A program made the translations under genes and the position numbers. Under the pieces are notes generated by a model. It was not told the origin of the DNA, made no database searches, and saw nothing but the letters and a program-made list of their open reading frames with translations. Of a stretch of DNA of 55,693 bases, positions 1 to 7,027 are shown one piece after another. The stretch comes from an uncultured Ruminococcus sp. (GTDB taxonomy: Bacteria > Bacillota > Clostridia > Oscillospirales > Ruminococcaceae). The first letter of the stretch is position 1. Every line of letters starts with the position of its first letter. The stretch is from assembly GCA_910579955.1 (NCBI GenBank), contig CAJTWE010000018.1, positions 1 to 55,693 of the forward strand, given 5' to 3'.

Positions 1-1595
1 TTATCTTCGACACAACAATTCCAAGTGAAGATGAAGGTCCAAGATGTCAGGCTGCGATAGACGGTAGTGATGAACTGCTTGATATCAACCTCGTTTCTGG
101 TTCTGTAAACATCATTGTAAAGGGTGATGATGAGCCTAAGGATGCTGGCTGGTATGCTGGTGAGTATTGGGCAAACGCTGGCGATAAGGTAACAGTTTCT
201 CCTTATGTAATCGGCGATCCTGGTACACTTGGCTTTATCGTTGATCTGGATACAGAGCTTATGGCTGAACTGAGCGATGGTTCTGCAGCAGTTGGTTCTG
301 CATACAGCGCATTTGATACACATCTGTTCAACATTGATGCTATGAAGGCAACAGCATCTCACGATACTCAGATCGTAACAGCTCCTGATAATTCTGCTCT
401 TATTGACTTCACATACACCATTGGTGATGCTGACGCTATTAAGGCACTTGCAGATTCTCTTGGTATTGCTCTCCAGCACGACGCTGAGCACGGCGCTTAC
501 TATCCATTCCCACTGAACTTCAATGAGAAGGGTTGCGAAGCTTCTAATTCAAGTGATGGTGCAGTATTTGATCTCAACCTGAATAACGGTGTTATCAATG
601 TAATAGTTCCTGAGGTAACAACAACAACAACTACTACAACAGGAGATTCTACTACTACAACAACAGAATCTACAACAACAGAGTCTACTACAACAACAGC
701 AGATTCTACAACAACAACAACAGAATCTACAACAACAACTGGAGATTCTACAACAACAACAACAGAGTCTACTACAACAACAGCAGATTCTACAACAACA
801 ACAACAGAGTCTACTACAACAACAGCAGATTCTACAACAACAACAACAACAGAGTCTACAACAACAGAATCTACAACAACTACATCCTCTACAACAACAA
901 CTACAGATTCTACAACAACAACTACAAGCACAACAGTGACTACACCTTCTGGTCAGGTTTCAAGTGCAATAGAATTTGTTGCTAAGGAACCAAACTTCTA
1001 CTTCTCTGTAGATGATAGAGAGTTTAAGGCAACAGACCTGTTTGAATCTGTAATTCTTAAGGTTACTATGAACGATGGTACTACAACTGAAACTGATATC
1101 ATCAATCAGGTAACATTTAATGGTCTGACACCTGAGAAGCTGTTCAATGATGCAGACGCTGAAAATAGCGCTGAGTATGATGGTGTATACAGAGGTTATG
1201 TAAGCGGTTATTACAACGGCAGCGTAATCGATGCTAAGTCACTGGTTTACATTGGCGTTAAGGGTGACTCCGACCTGAACGGCAAGGTTGAAATTTCAGA
1301 TGCTTCTCTGACTCTGAAGTACTATGCATATAGAATGGCAGTGCTTGATGTTACATTTACAGGCGATGCAGATTCTGATTATGAGACTCTGGCATACTTC
1401 CTGTCTGATGTAGATACAGAAAGCAAACAGGGTAAGGATTCAGCTGATGGTTCAATTGATATTTCAGATGCAACTAACATCCTGAAGTACTATGCAAACG
1501 ATGTTGCTATGCTTGATCCACAGTGGGAAGATATCATTCCAACACTGGTTAACATCCCAGGTTCTCTTTGGGAATACAAGGCTAACAACAAGTAA
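1..1595 (+). CDS. Scaffoldin-like secreted protein (cohesin-like repeats, Thr-rich linker, dockerin), 5' end missing
   Basis: The reading frame is open from base 3, so the true start lies outside the window; about 530 residues are visible. In order: the tail of one module ending in a VSGSVNIIV-type strand (3-116); a second, complete module (about 130-620) that starts with AGDKVTVSPYVIG, ends NNGVINVIV and has the general form of a cohesin; a linker of Thr runs broken by ES, ADS and GDS (about 616-945); an unassigned beta-rich module (about 950-1250); and a C-terminal dockerin (about 1264-1540) with two calcium-loop repeats, DSDLNGKVEISD and KDSADGSIDISD, each followed by LKYYA. Cohesins bind dockerins of other proteins and a C-terminal dockerin docks the protein itself, so I infer an adaptor scaffoldin of a cellulosome- or amylosome-like complex. 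The cohesin call is by eye; the dockerin call is firm. An ATG at 261 is internal. Confidence 0.8.
   Translation, partial: IFDTTIPSEDEGPRCQAAIDGSDELLDINLVSGSVNIIVKGDDEPKDAGWYAGEYWANAGDKVTVSPYVIGDPGTLGFIVDLDTELMAELSDGSAAVGSAYSAFDTHLFNIDAMKATASHDTQIVTAPDNSALIDFTYTIGDADAIKALADSLGIALQHDAEHGAYYPFPLNFNEKGCEASNSSDGAVFDLNLNNGVINVIVPEVTTTTTTTTGDSTTTTTESTTTESTTTTADSTTTTTESTTTTGDSTTTTTESTTTTADSTTTTTESTTTTADSTTTTTTESTTTESTTTTSSTTTTTDSTTTTTSTTVTTPSGQVSSAIEFVAKEPNFYFSVDDREFKATDLFESVILKVTMNDGTTTETDIINQVTFNGLTPEKLFNDADAENSAEYDGVYRGYVSGYYNGSVIDAKSLVYIGVKGDSDLNGKVEISDASLTLKYYAYRMAVLDVTFTGDADSDYETLAYFLSDVDTESKQGKDSADGSIDISDATNILKYYANDVAMLDPQWEDIIPTLVNIPGSLWEYKANNK
616..945 (+). repeat. Thr-codon-rich linker repeat (ACA/ACT tract)
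   Basis: A low-complexity tract inside the scaffoldin-like gene. Blocks of four to six Thr codons are separated by GAATCT, GCAGATTCT or GGAGATTCT (ES, ADS, GDS). It encodes a flexible, probably O-glycosylated linker between the cohesin-like part and the C-terminal X-like/dockerin part. The near-identical blocks could vary in number by slippage. Confidence 0.9.
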
Positions 1596-1632
1596 TTGCA
1601 TAAGCGTTTCAATAACGCAATAGCTTAAATTT

Positions 1633-1667
1633 AAAACGTCGCAGCTTCGGCTGCGGCGTTTTTGTAT
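1633..1667 (+). terminator. Intrinsic terminator of the scaffoldin-like gene
   Basis: A CGCAGC stem with a TTCG tetraloop and GCTGCG, flanked by AAAACG/CGTTTT pairing, ends in a T run. It lies 38 bases after the stop codon. Confidence 0.9.
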
Positions 1668-1731
1668 TTTTGACTCTGTAATAATATTAAAAAATGCTTT
1701 GAAATAATTGAATTGTTTTTTAATAAAACTA

Positions 1732-1760
1732 TTGACATAATTGAAAGCATATGGTATAAT
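1732..1760 (+). promoter_or_regulatory. Sigma-A promoter of the 37-aa peptide gene
   Basis: TTGACA at 1732-1737 and TATAAT at 1755-1760 with a 17-base spacer: a full consensus match. It reads into the small membrane peptide gene at 1818. Confidence 0.85.
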
Positions 1761-1817
1761 ATAGATATATTATTTCCAAAAGCATAATAAAATATTTAGG
1801 AGCGAGGATGATGTACT

Positions 1818-1931
1818 ATGTTTAAGCGAATTATGTTAATATTTATCGTGGTAATAGCAATTTTGCTTATTACATGTGGTGCTATAATATTACATAACAA
1901 AAGCACTTCATTTGAAATGCTATTACGATGA
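1818..1931 (+). CDS. Small membrane peptide, 37 aa
   Basis: An ATG preceded by AGGAG/GAGG at 1798-1807 opens a 37-codon frame. The peptide begins MFKR, followed by a continuous hydrophobic stretch (about residues 5-25, including LLITCGAIIL) and a short polar tail. It is either a single-pass membrane peptide or, less likely, a very short lipoprotein, since LITC resembles a lipobox. Support is contextual: a perfect promoter 58 bases upstream and a strong terminator 37 bases downstream make it a one-gene transcription unit. No family recognised. The stretch could instead be a small RNA with an incidental ORF. Confidence 0.55.
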   Translation: MFKRIMLIFIVVIAILLITCGAIILHNKSTSFEMLLR

Positions 1932-1967
1932 AGCTGAAACAATGCTGTTAATATGAATTGAGAAATC

Positions 1968-2013
1968 AAAAAAGCTGCTGCGGTTTGAATGTATCATTCC
2001 GCAGCAGCTTTTT
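1968..2013. terminator. Bidirectional terminator between convergent units
   Basis: The stem AAAAAAGCTGCTGCGG / CCGCAGCAGCTTTTTT has U runs on both strands. It ends the small peptide unit (plus) and the rqcP unit (minus). The GCTGCTGC / GCAGCAGC core recurs in three other terminators of this window. Confidence 0.9.
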
Positions 2014-2028
2014 AAGTTAAATTATTAT

Positions 2029-2271
2029 TTATGAAATTATCTGATATAGATCAGATGCAGTTTCTTTTGTAACGTATTCAGTTACCTTTTCCACACGTAC
2101 CTTTAAAGCTTTTTGACCCATATTTATTTCAATTACGTCACCAACTTTTACATCATAGGAGGCACGTGCTATTTTTCCATTTACTATTATTTTTTCGGCA
2201 TCACATGCTTCATTAGCGACTGTTCTGCGCTTTATAAGACGTGATACTTTTAGATATTTGTCAAGTCTCAT
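2029..2271 (-). CDS. rqcP: S4-domain RNA-binding protein RqcP (YabO family)
   Basis: An 80-residue protein that is essentially one S4 RNA-binding domain: it opens MRLDKYLKVSRLIKRRT, then has an IIVNGKIA turn and a DVKVGDVIEI strand. In Bacillus the YabO/RqcP protein acts in ribosome-associated quality control, binding stalled 50S-peptidyl-tRNA complexes with RqcH to allow poly-Ala tailing. It lies 17 bases after mazG; in Bacillus yabN (MazG domain) and yabO are also neighbours, which supports the assignment over the heat-shock S4 protein HslR. Last gene of a minus-strand run ending at the 1968-2013 terminator. Confidence 0.85.
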   Translation of the reverse strand: MRLDKYLKVSRLIKRRTVANEACDAEKIIVNGKIARASYDVKVGDVIEINMGQKALKVRVEKVTEYVTKETASDLYQIIS

Positions 2272-2288
2272 TTAGATTTATTACTCCT

Positions 2289-3086
2289 TTAAACATTATG
2301 TTTTATACTATTCCAAATTTCATTAAGCTGGTCTGTGGAATAGTCGTCCATAGTATTACCAGCGATTGTTGTATTTTTTTCAACGTCAGCAAATTTTTTG
2401 ATAAACCTGTTTGTTGCGACGGTAAGGCTTTCTTCTGCATTAAGGCCCATCTTTCTTGCCGCATTTGCACATAAAAACAAAACATCCCCCAGGCTGTCTG
2501 CCATAAGCTTCATATTATCAGATGCAGCTGCTTCGGATAACTTATCAAGTTCGCTATGAATGTCTTTTATGGCTTCTGCTGTATCAGTAAAATCCACTCC
2601 TGATTTTGCAGCACGTTTTCCAACCTTCTGAGCACGAAGCAGCGCCGGCAGTGAAACAGCTACGCTTTCAAGTGTTTCTGTGTATGTGGTTTGACCTTTT
2701 GTTTCCTGTTTGATCGACTCCCAGTTTTCAAGAACTTCACCTGTATCGGCAACCTTTACCTTGCCAAAAACATGAGGATGACGAATGATCATTTTCTTGC
2801 AAACCTCATCACATACAGCATCAAGATCAAAGTTACCCTTTTCACGCTCTATCTGTGTGTGAAAAACCACTTGTAAAAGCACATCACCCAGCTCTTCACG
2901 AAGAAGCTCAGTATTGTCGTTATCAATAGCTTCTATAGCTTCGTATACTTCTTCAATAAAGTCCATACGTATAGAATCATGTGTTTGCTCTATATCCCAT
3001 GGACAGCCTCCTGGGCTGCGCAGAAGCTTTACAATCTCTACAAGGTCGTTTATATTGTAAAAATCCTTAAATTCAAAATCTACCAT
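2289..3086 (-). CDS. mazG: Nucleoside triphosphate pyrophosphohydrolase MazG
   Basis: 265 residues, the length of stand-alone MazG with two tandem domains. It hydrolyses NTPs to NMP and pyrophosphate. The first domain has LRSPGGCPWDIEQTH followed by the metal-binding pairs EEVYE and EELGD; the second repeats the pattern with SLGDVLFL near the C-terminus. It lacks the N-terminal tetrapyrrole methylase domain carried by Bacillus YabN. Lies between trpS and rqcP in a same-strand run with gaps of 46 and 17 bases, so probably co-transcribed. Confidence 0.92.
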   Translation of the reverse strand: MVDFEFKDFYNINDLVEIVKLLRSPGGCPWDIEQTHDSIRMDFIEEVYEAIEAIDNDNTELLREELGDVLLQVVFHTQIEREKGNFDLDAVCDEVCKKMIIRHPHVFGKVKVADTGEVLENWESIKQETKGQTTYTETLESVAVSLPALLRAQKVGKRAAKSGVDFTDTAEAIKDIHSELDKLSEAAASDNMKLMADSLGDVLFLCANAARKMGLNAEESLTVATNRFIKKFADVEKNTTIAGNTMDDYSTDQLNEIWNSIKHNV

Positions 3087-3132
3087 TTTAACCTCCTATA
3101 AAATAGGCAGAGCCGGAACTCTGCCTATAGTT

Positions 3133-4140
3133 TTATCTTGCGTCCACAAAGCCAACCTTGCGGTATACTTTGCTTACAATACGCTGTGAATATGAGAGAG
3201 CCTTCTGAGCATTTGTAGTATAGCATTCTTTAAGGTAAGCCTTGTCGGCATATAAACGCTTGAATTCTTCCTGCATAGGACTCAGATGGTCTGCGATAGT
3301 TTCACCTACAGCAAGTTTAAAATCCCCGTAGCCCTTACCTTCGAATTCAGCTTCAATAGCAGCGTAATCTTTTCCTGTAATGCTAGAATAGATGGTCATA
3401 AGATTATTTATGCCGTCTTTACCCTCTGCGTAACGAACAACAGTGTCACTGTCAGTAACAGCTCTTTTACATTTTCTGATGATAGTATCTTTATCGTCAA
3501 GAATTAAAATGCAGGAATTTGGATTGTCATCTGATTTAGACATCTTCTTTGTAGGATCTTGGAGAGACATTACCTTAGCGCCAACAGGTGGAATATATGG
3601 TTCAGGTAGGGTAAAGAATTCGCCGTATTTCTGATTGAAACGCTGTGCAATATTTCTTGCAAGCTCTAGGTGCTGCTTTTGGTCTACTCCTACAGGTACG
3701 AGGTCTGCATTATAGGCTAAAATATCAGCTGCCATAAGAACAGGATATGTAAAGAGACCAGAATTTACATCATCTGCATGGCGTGCACTTTTATCCTTGA
3801 ACTGAGTCATACGAGAAAGCTCACCAAACTGAGTGCTGCATCCCAGCACCCATGAAAGTTCTGCATGTGTTTTAACATGGCTCTGGATAAATAGAATTGA
3901 CTTGTTAAGGTCGATTCCGCATGCAAGGAGCAGAGCATATGCTTGCAGTGAGTTCTGACGAAGTTTAGTAGGCTCTTGACGTACTGTAATAGCGTGCATA
4001 TCTACAACACAGTATACGCAGTTGTATTCGTCCTGAAGCGGTCCCCAGTTTCTGATAGCGCCTATATAATTTCCCAGCGTAAAAGTGCCCGTAGGCTGAA
4101 TTCCGCTGAAAATAAGTTTTTTCTTATTTGTTTCTTCCAT
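3133..4140 (-). CDS. trpS: Tryptophanyl-tRNA synthetase
   Basis: 335 residues, normal for bacterial TrpRS. The class I signatures are visible: TGTFTLGN (HIGH-equivalent, about residues 17-24) and KKMSKSDDN (KMSKS loop, near residue 200). It charges tRNA-Trp in the cytoplasm. The start is supported by AGGAGG about 10 bases upstream. No T-box leader is present: the gene follows the D,D-carboxypeptidase gene by 21 bases, so it appears to be expressed from the upstream operon promoter. Confidence 0.96.
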   Translation of the reverse strand: MEETNKKKLIFSGIQPTGTFTLGNYIGAIRNWGPLQDEYNCVYCVVDMHAITVRQEPTKLRQNSLQAYALLLACGIDLNKSILFIQSHVKTHAELSWVLGCSTQFGELSRMTQFKDKSARHADDVNSGLFTYPVLMAADILAYNADLVPVGVDQKQHLELARNIAQRFNQKYGEFFTLPEPYIPPVGAKVMSLQDPTKKMSKSDDNPNSCILILDDKDTIIRKCKRAVTDSDTVVRYAEGKDGINNLMTIYSSITGKDYAAIEAEFEGKGYGDFKLAVGETIADHLSPMQEEFKRLYADKAYLKECYTTNAQKALSYSQRIVSKVYRKVGFVDAR

Positions 4141-4161
4141 AAAAAAGATTTCCTCCTGAGT

Positions 4162-5112
4162 TTAAGATAGCGGATCAAGTGCATGACCCAAACGGTTATA
4201 AACGGTTTTTGCATCTGCAACGTTTAGACCGGAGTATTGAGCGTTTGTAGTGCAAAGTATGTATCTTTTTCCGTAAATTTCCGCATAGCTGCAAAGACAG
4301 CTTCCTGCTTCATCAGTAGTACCTGTCTTTCCGCCGATAATTCTTCCTCCTATGACATCGGCATTGCCGTATATATCATGTATTTTAGTGAACATTGTGC
4401 TTGAGAAGGCTTTGCCATTAATAGCTCTGTGATAAAAGGTCGTATCTACCTGTTTGAATATTTCATTGCTATACGCATATCTCATAAGCTTTGCGATATC
4501 GTTTGGAGTGGAATAGTGATTATCATTGTGAAGCCCTGTGGCATTTTCAAAATGTGTTCCTGTCATGCCCAGTTCAGCAGCCTTTTGGTTCATAAGTTCA
4601 ACGAAAGCTGATTCCGATCCGCTTATAATTATTCCTGCTGAAATGCAACATTCACAGCCTGAGGGCAATAATATACCATAAAGAAGATCTAGGGCGGTAA
4701 TTGTTTCTCCTCCCCAAAAACCTGCTGTAGAACCACCTAGTGCACTAGCGGCTGCAACAGCTTCTTCCGGTATTGTAACGTATGCATTTAAATCGTTGAA
4801 ATTTTCTATAGCAACGATAGCAGTCATGATTTTAGTCATAGATGCAGGATATATTTTATCATACCCTGCTTTTTCAGCAATAACCTCACCTGTGTCAGCA
4901 TCTATAAGAATGGCATGCAGGCTGTTAATATCAAACAGATCAATATTTACCGTTTCAGGCAGTGTCGTCTGAACTGTTGGTTCTTCTGTAACAATAGGCT
5001 CTGTAGTGATTTCTTCGGCGTTACTCTTATCAGATGAACTGCATGAAACGCACGAGAGAGTAACTATTGAAAATACCGTTGCTGTAACGATTGAAAAAAG
5101 CTGTCTTTTCAT
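4162..5112 (-). CDS. D-alanyl-D-alanine carboxypeptidase lipoprotein (peptidase S11)
   Basis: About 316 residues from the ATG at 5112, one base after the stop of the upstream gene; a GTG at 5133 overlapping that gene is an alternative start. The N-terminus MKRQLFSIVTATVF is a signal sequence, and LSCVSCSSS offers a lipobox, so it is probably a lipoprotein. A Thr/Glu-rich stretch precedes the S11 domain. Catalytic motifs: SMTK at residues 91-94 and KTG at 262-264 are intact; the second motif is SGC (151-153) where most family members have S-x-N. It trims the terminal D-Ala from peptidoglycan pentapeptides. The changed SxN motif is the only odd point. Confidence 0.85.
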   Translation of the reverse strand: MKRQLFSIVTATVFSIVTLSCVSCSSSDKSNAEEITTEPIVTEEPTVQTTLPETVNIDLFDINSLHAILIDADTGEVIAEKAGYDKIYPASMTKIMTAIVAIENFNDLNAYVTIPEEAVAAASALGGSTAGFWGGETITALDLLYGILLPSGCECCISAGIIISGSESAFVELMNQKAAELGMTGTHFENATGLHNDNHYSTPNDIAKLMRYAYSNEIFKQVDTTFYHRAINGKAFSSTMFTKIHDIYGNADVIGGRIIGGKTGTTDEAGSCLCSYAEIYGKRYILCTTNAQYSGLNVADAKTVYNRLGHALDPLS

Positions 5113-5113
5113 T

Positions 5114-5632
5114 TTATATGTTGTTTTCTGCACGGTCTTTAAGTTGTGCAGAGTGAAGCGCCTGCATAAGCTGCTGATAGAGAACGTAAATAGTCTGAGC
5201 TTCCTTTGTATCCTGACGAACAGTCATAGGATCTATAGCTCTCTTGTAGATACCCTTTTTAGTGAGGATATGAACATAGTGCTGTCGTCCCATAGGAAGA
5301 GGGAATTTCTTTACAAGAGATGCCTCAGGCAGTAGATGATGAGCATTTGCTACCAGAAGTCTTGCTGGTTGTATAACAGTCTGATGACGAAGTGCAGCGC
5401 CTGTGTACTCAGCGCCGTTATTAAAATGGAGATTGCAAGCACCGTTTGCATAAACTGTCAGTGTACAAAGCAGAACCGGATTCATAGGCATATCTATTAC
5501 CATGCCGTAAACATCATCCTGTCCGAATTTGCCGAGTTCCTTTGCTGGGTAGTGAATTGCGGTATTTCTGATTGAAAGATATTTTTCAGTAACCATGTAG
5601 TTGTCAAACGAACCTTGTCTATTGATAGCCAT
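5114..5632 (-). CDS. Conserved-looking cytoplasmic protein of unknown function
   Basis: 172 residues with no signal peptide, no membrane segment and no domain I recognise. It begins MAINRQGSFDNYMVTEKYL and is rich in His and Gln in its second half. Its stop is one base before the ATG of the carboxypeptidase gene, implying translational coupling. An AAAGGA site precedes the start. It sits between an aminotransferase and a cell-wall carboxypeptidase in a minus-strand operon, which does not by itself indicate a function. Confidence 0.75.
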   Translation of the reverse strand: MAINRQGSFDNYMVTEKYLSIRNTAIHYPAKELGKFGQDDVYGMVIDMPMNPVLLCTLTVYANGACNLHFNNGAEYTGAALRHQTVIQPARLLVANAHHLLPEASLVKKFPLPMGRQHYVHILTKKGIYKRAIDPMTVRQDTKEAQTIYVLYQQLMQALHSAQLKDRAENNI

Positions 5633-5665
5633 AATTGTAATTTTCCTTTCTGTATATAACTGGGA

Positions 5666-6862
5666 TCATTCTCCCAGTACTTCCTTTGTCATAGCTCCGA
5701 GTATTCTTGTACCCTTAGTGAGCTGTTCATCTGTTGGTGTTGAGAAGTTCATGCGGAATGAGGTAGTTTTTTCATTTTCATCTATGAGGAATGCATTTCC
5801 CGGTACGAGAGCGATCTTATAATCCTGCACAGCCTTTTGGCAGAATGCATTCATATCGCAGTCATCTGGCAGTGTACACCAGATGAATAATCCGCCTTCC
5901 GGCTTTGTGTACTTCACCTGCTTGGAAAACGTATTGTCCATCTCATCAAGCATTATATCACGCTTTCTGCGGTAGATTTTTCTCAGATTTGCAAAATGCT
6001 CATCAAGATCAACAGTACGCATAAAACGCTCGCATATAGCCTGTGCCCAGATATTAGAGTGAACGTCGGCAACTTGCTTGCATACTACCATTTTTGAAAT
6101 TATATCTGCCGGACCGCTTACATAACCTGTACGGAAACCGGGAGCAAGTATTTTTGAGAATGTGCCTGAATATATAACACGATTTTCTGTGTCCATGCTT
6201 TTGATGTTTGGAACAGCTTCGCCGTCATATCTTAAATCGCCATATGGGTTATCCTCAAGAATAACTATATCATATTCACATGCCAGCTCATAAAGACGTT
6301 TTCTTTTTGCAAGAGACATAACGCCGCCTGTTGGATTCTGGAAATTCGGTATAACGTAGATGAGTTTGCATGATGAAGCTGCTTTAATAGCTTCTTCCAG
6401 AGCCTCCATATTCATTCCATCGTCTTCAAGAGGAATACCAACGAGATTTACGCCATAGGATTTAAAAGCGTTAATTGAACCGATAAAGCTTGGTGCTTCG
6501 CAGATGAGGGTATCTCCACGGTTCAGCAGTACCTTGCATGCAAGCTCGTTTGCCTGCTGTGCGCCTGATGTTATGATTAAATCGTCTTTGCCTTCGCAAT
6601 ACGTATTATCTTTTGCAAGGCGTTCCTTCAAAAGCGTTCTCAGAGCAGGATAACCCTCAGTAATGCTGTACTGCATTGCAAGAACAGGATTTTCAGTAAG
6701 GAGTTGCTTTGATATTTCAGCTACAATTTCAGTAGGAAATGCTTCAGCAGCAGGATTGCCGGCTGCAAATGAAATTACACCGGGCATACTTGTGAATTTT
6801 AATATTTCACGAATCGCTGACGGCTGGAGAGATGATACATTGTCAGAAAATTTAAAACGCAT
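5666..6862 (-). CDS. PLP-dependent aminotransferase, class I/II (2-aminoadipate transaminase-like)
   Basis: 398 residues of fold-type I aminotransferase. Visible signatures are NFQNPTGG, the EDNPYGDLRYDG segment with the PLP-contacting Asp/Tyr region, and YSGTFSKILAPGFRTGY, whose Lys would form the Schiff base. It resembles the aminotransferase half of MocR-type proteins and LysN/2-aminoadipate transaminases but has no GntR DNA-binding domain. Substrate cannot be told from sequence. First gene of the minus-strand run to rqcP; a TTGCTG-17-TATAAT promoter and a leader hairpin (6883-6902) precede it. Confidence 0.88.
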   Translation of the reverse strand: MRFKFSDNVSSLQPSAIREILKFTSMPGVISFAAGNPAAEAFPTEIVAEISKQLLTENPVLAMQYSITEGYPALRTLLKERLAKDNTYCEGKDDLIITSGAQQANELACKVLLNRGDTLICEAPSFIGSINAFKSYGVNLVGIPLEDDGMNMEALEEAIKAASSCKLIYVIPNFQNPTGGVMSLAKRKRLYELACEYDIVILEDNPYGDLRYDGEAVPNIKSMDTENRVIYSGTFSKILAPGFRTGYVSGPADIISKMVVCKQVADVHSNIWAQAICERFMRTVDLDEHFANLRKIYRRKRDIMLDEMDNTFSKQVKYTKPEGGLFIWCTLPDDCDMNAFCQKAVQDYKIALVPGNAFLIDENEKTTSFRMNFSTPTDEQLTKGTRILGAMTKEVLGE

Positions 6863-6882
6863 AGGTCTGTATATCCTTTCCT

Positions 6883-6902
6883 GTAGGCAACACCTTGCCT
6901 AC
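6883..6902 (-). promoter_or_regulatory. Leader hairpin upstream of the aminotransferase RBS
   Basis: A perfect 8-bp inverted repeat, GTAGGCAA and TTGCCTAC with a 4-base loop, lies between the promoter and the AGGAAAGGA ribosome binding site of the aminotransferase gene. It has no T run, so it is not a terminator. It could stabilise the mRNA or bind a regulator. Confidence 0.5.
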
Positions 6903-6927
6903 CTACTATAATTTCTATTTACTTTAT

Positions 6928-6956
6928 ATTATAGCACATATTTTTCGTTTCAGCAA
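6928..6956 (-). promoter_or_regulatory. Promoter of the aminotransferase-to-rqcP run
   Basis: On the minus strand, TTGCTG (6956-6951), a 17-base spacer and TATAAT (6933-6928). Confidence 0.65.
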
Positions 6957-7027
6957 CATAAATTTTAGAAAAATCTTCCTAAAAAATTATTTGACTGATT
7001 TTTTATAATAAAAAGGAGGGATTCATC

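Noticed and set aside
500..931. Open frame on the minus strand encoding Val-rich repeats
   Set aside because: It is the antisense of the Thr-rich linker; low-complexity ACA/ACT codons leave the opposite frame open by chance.
4141..4161. T-box leader for trpS
   Set aside because: Only 21 bases separate trpS from the upstream gene; there is no room for a T-box.
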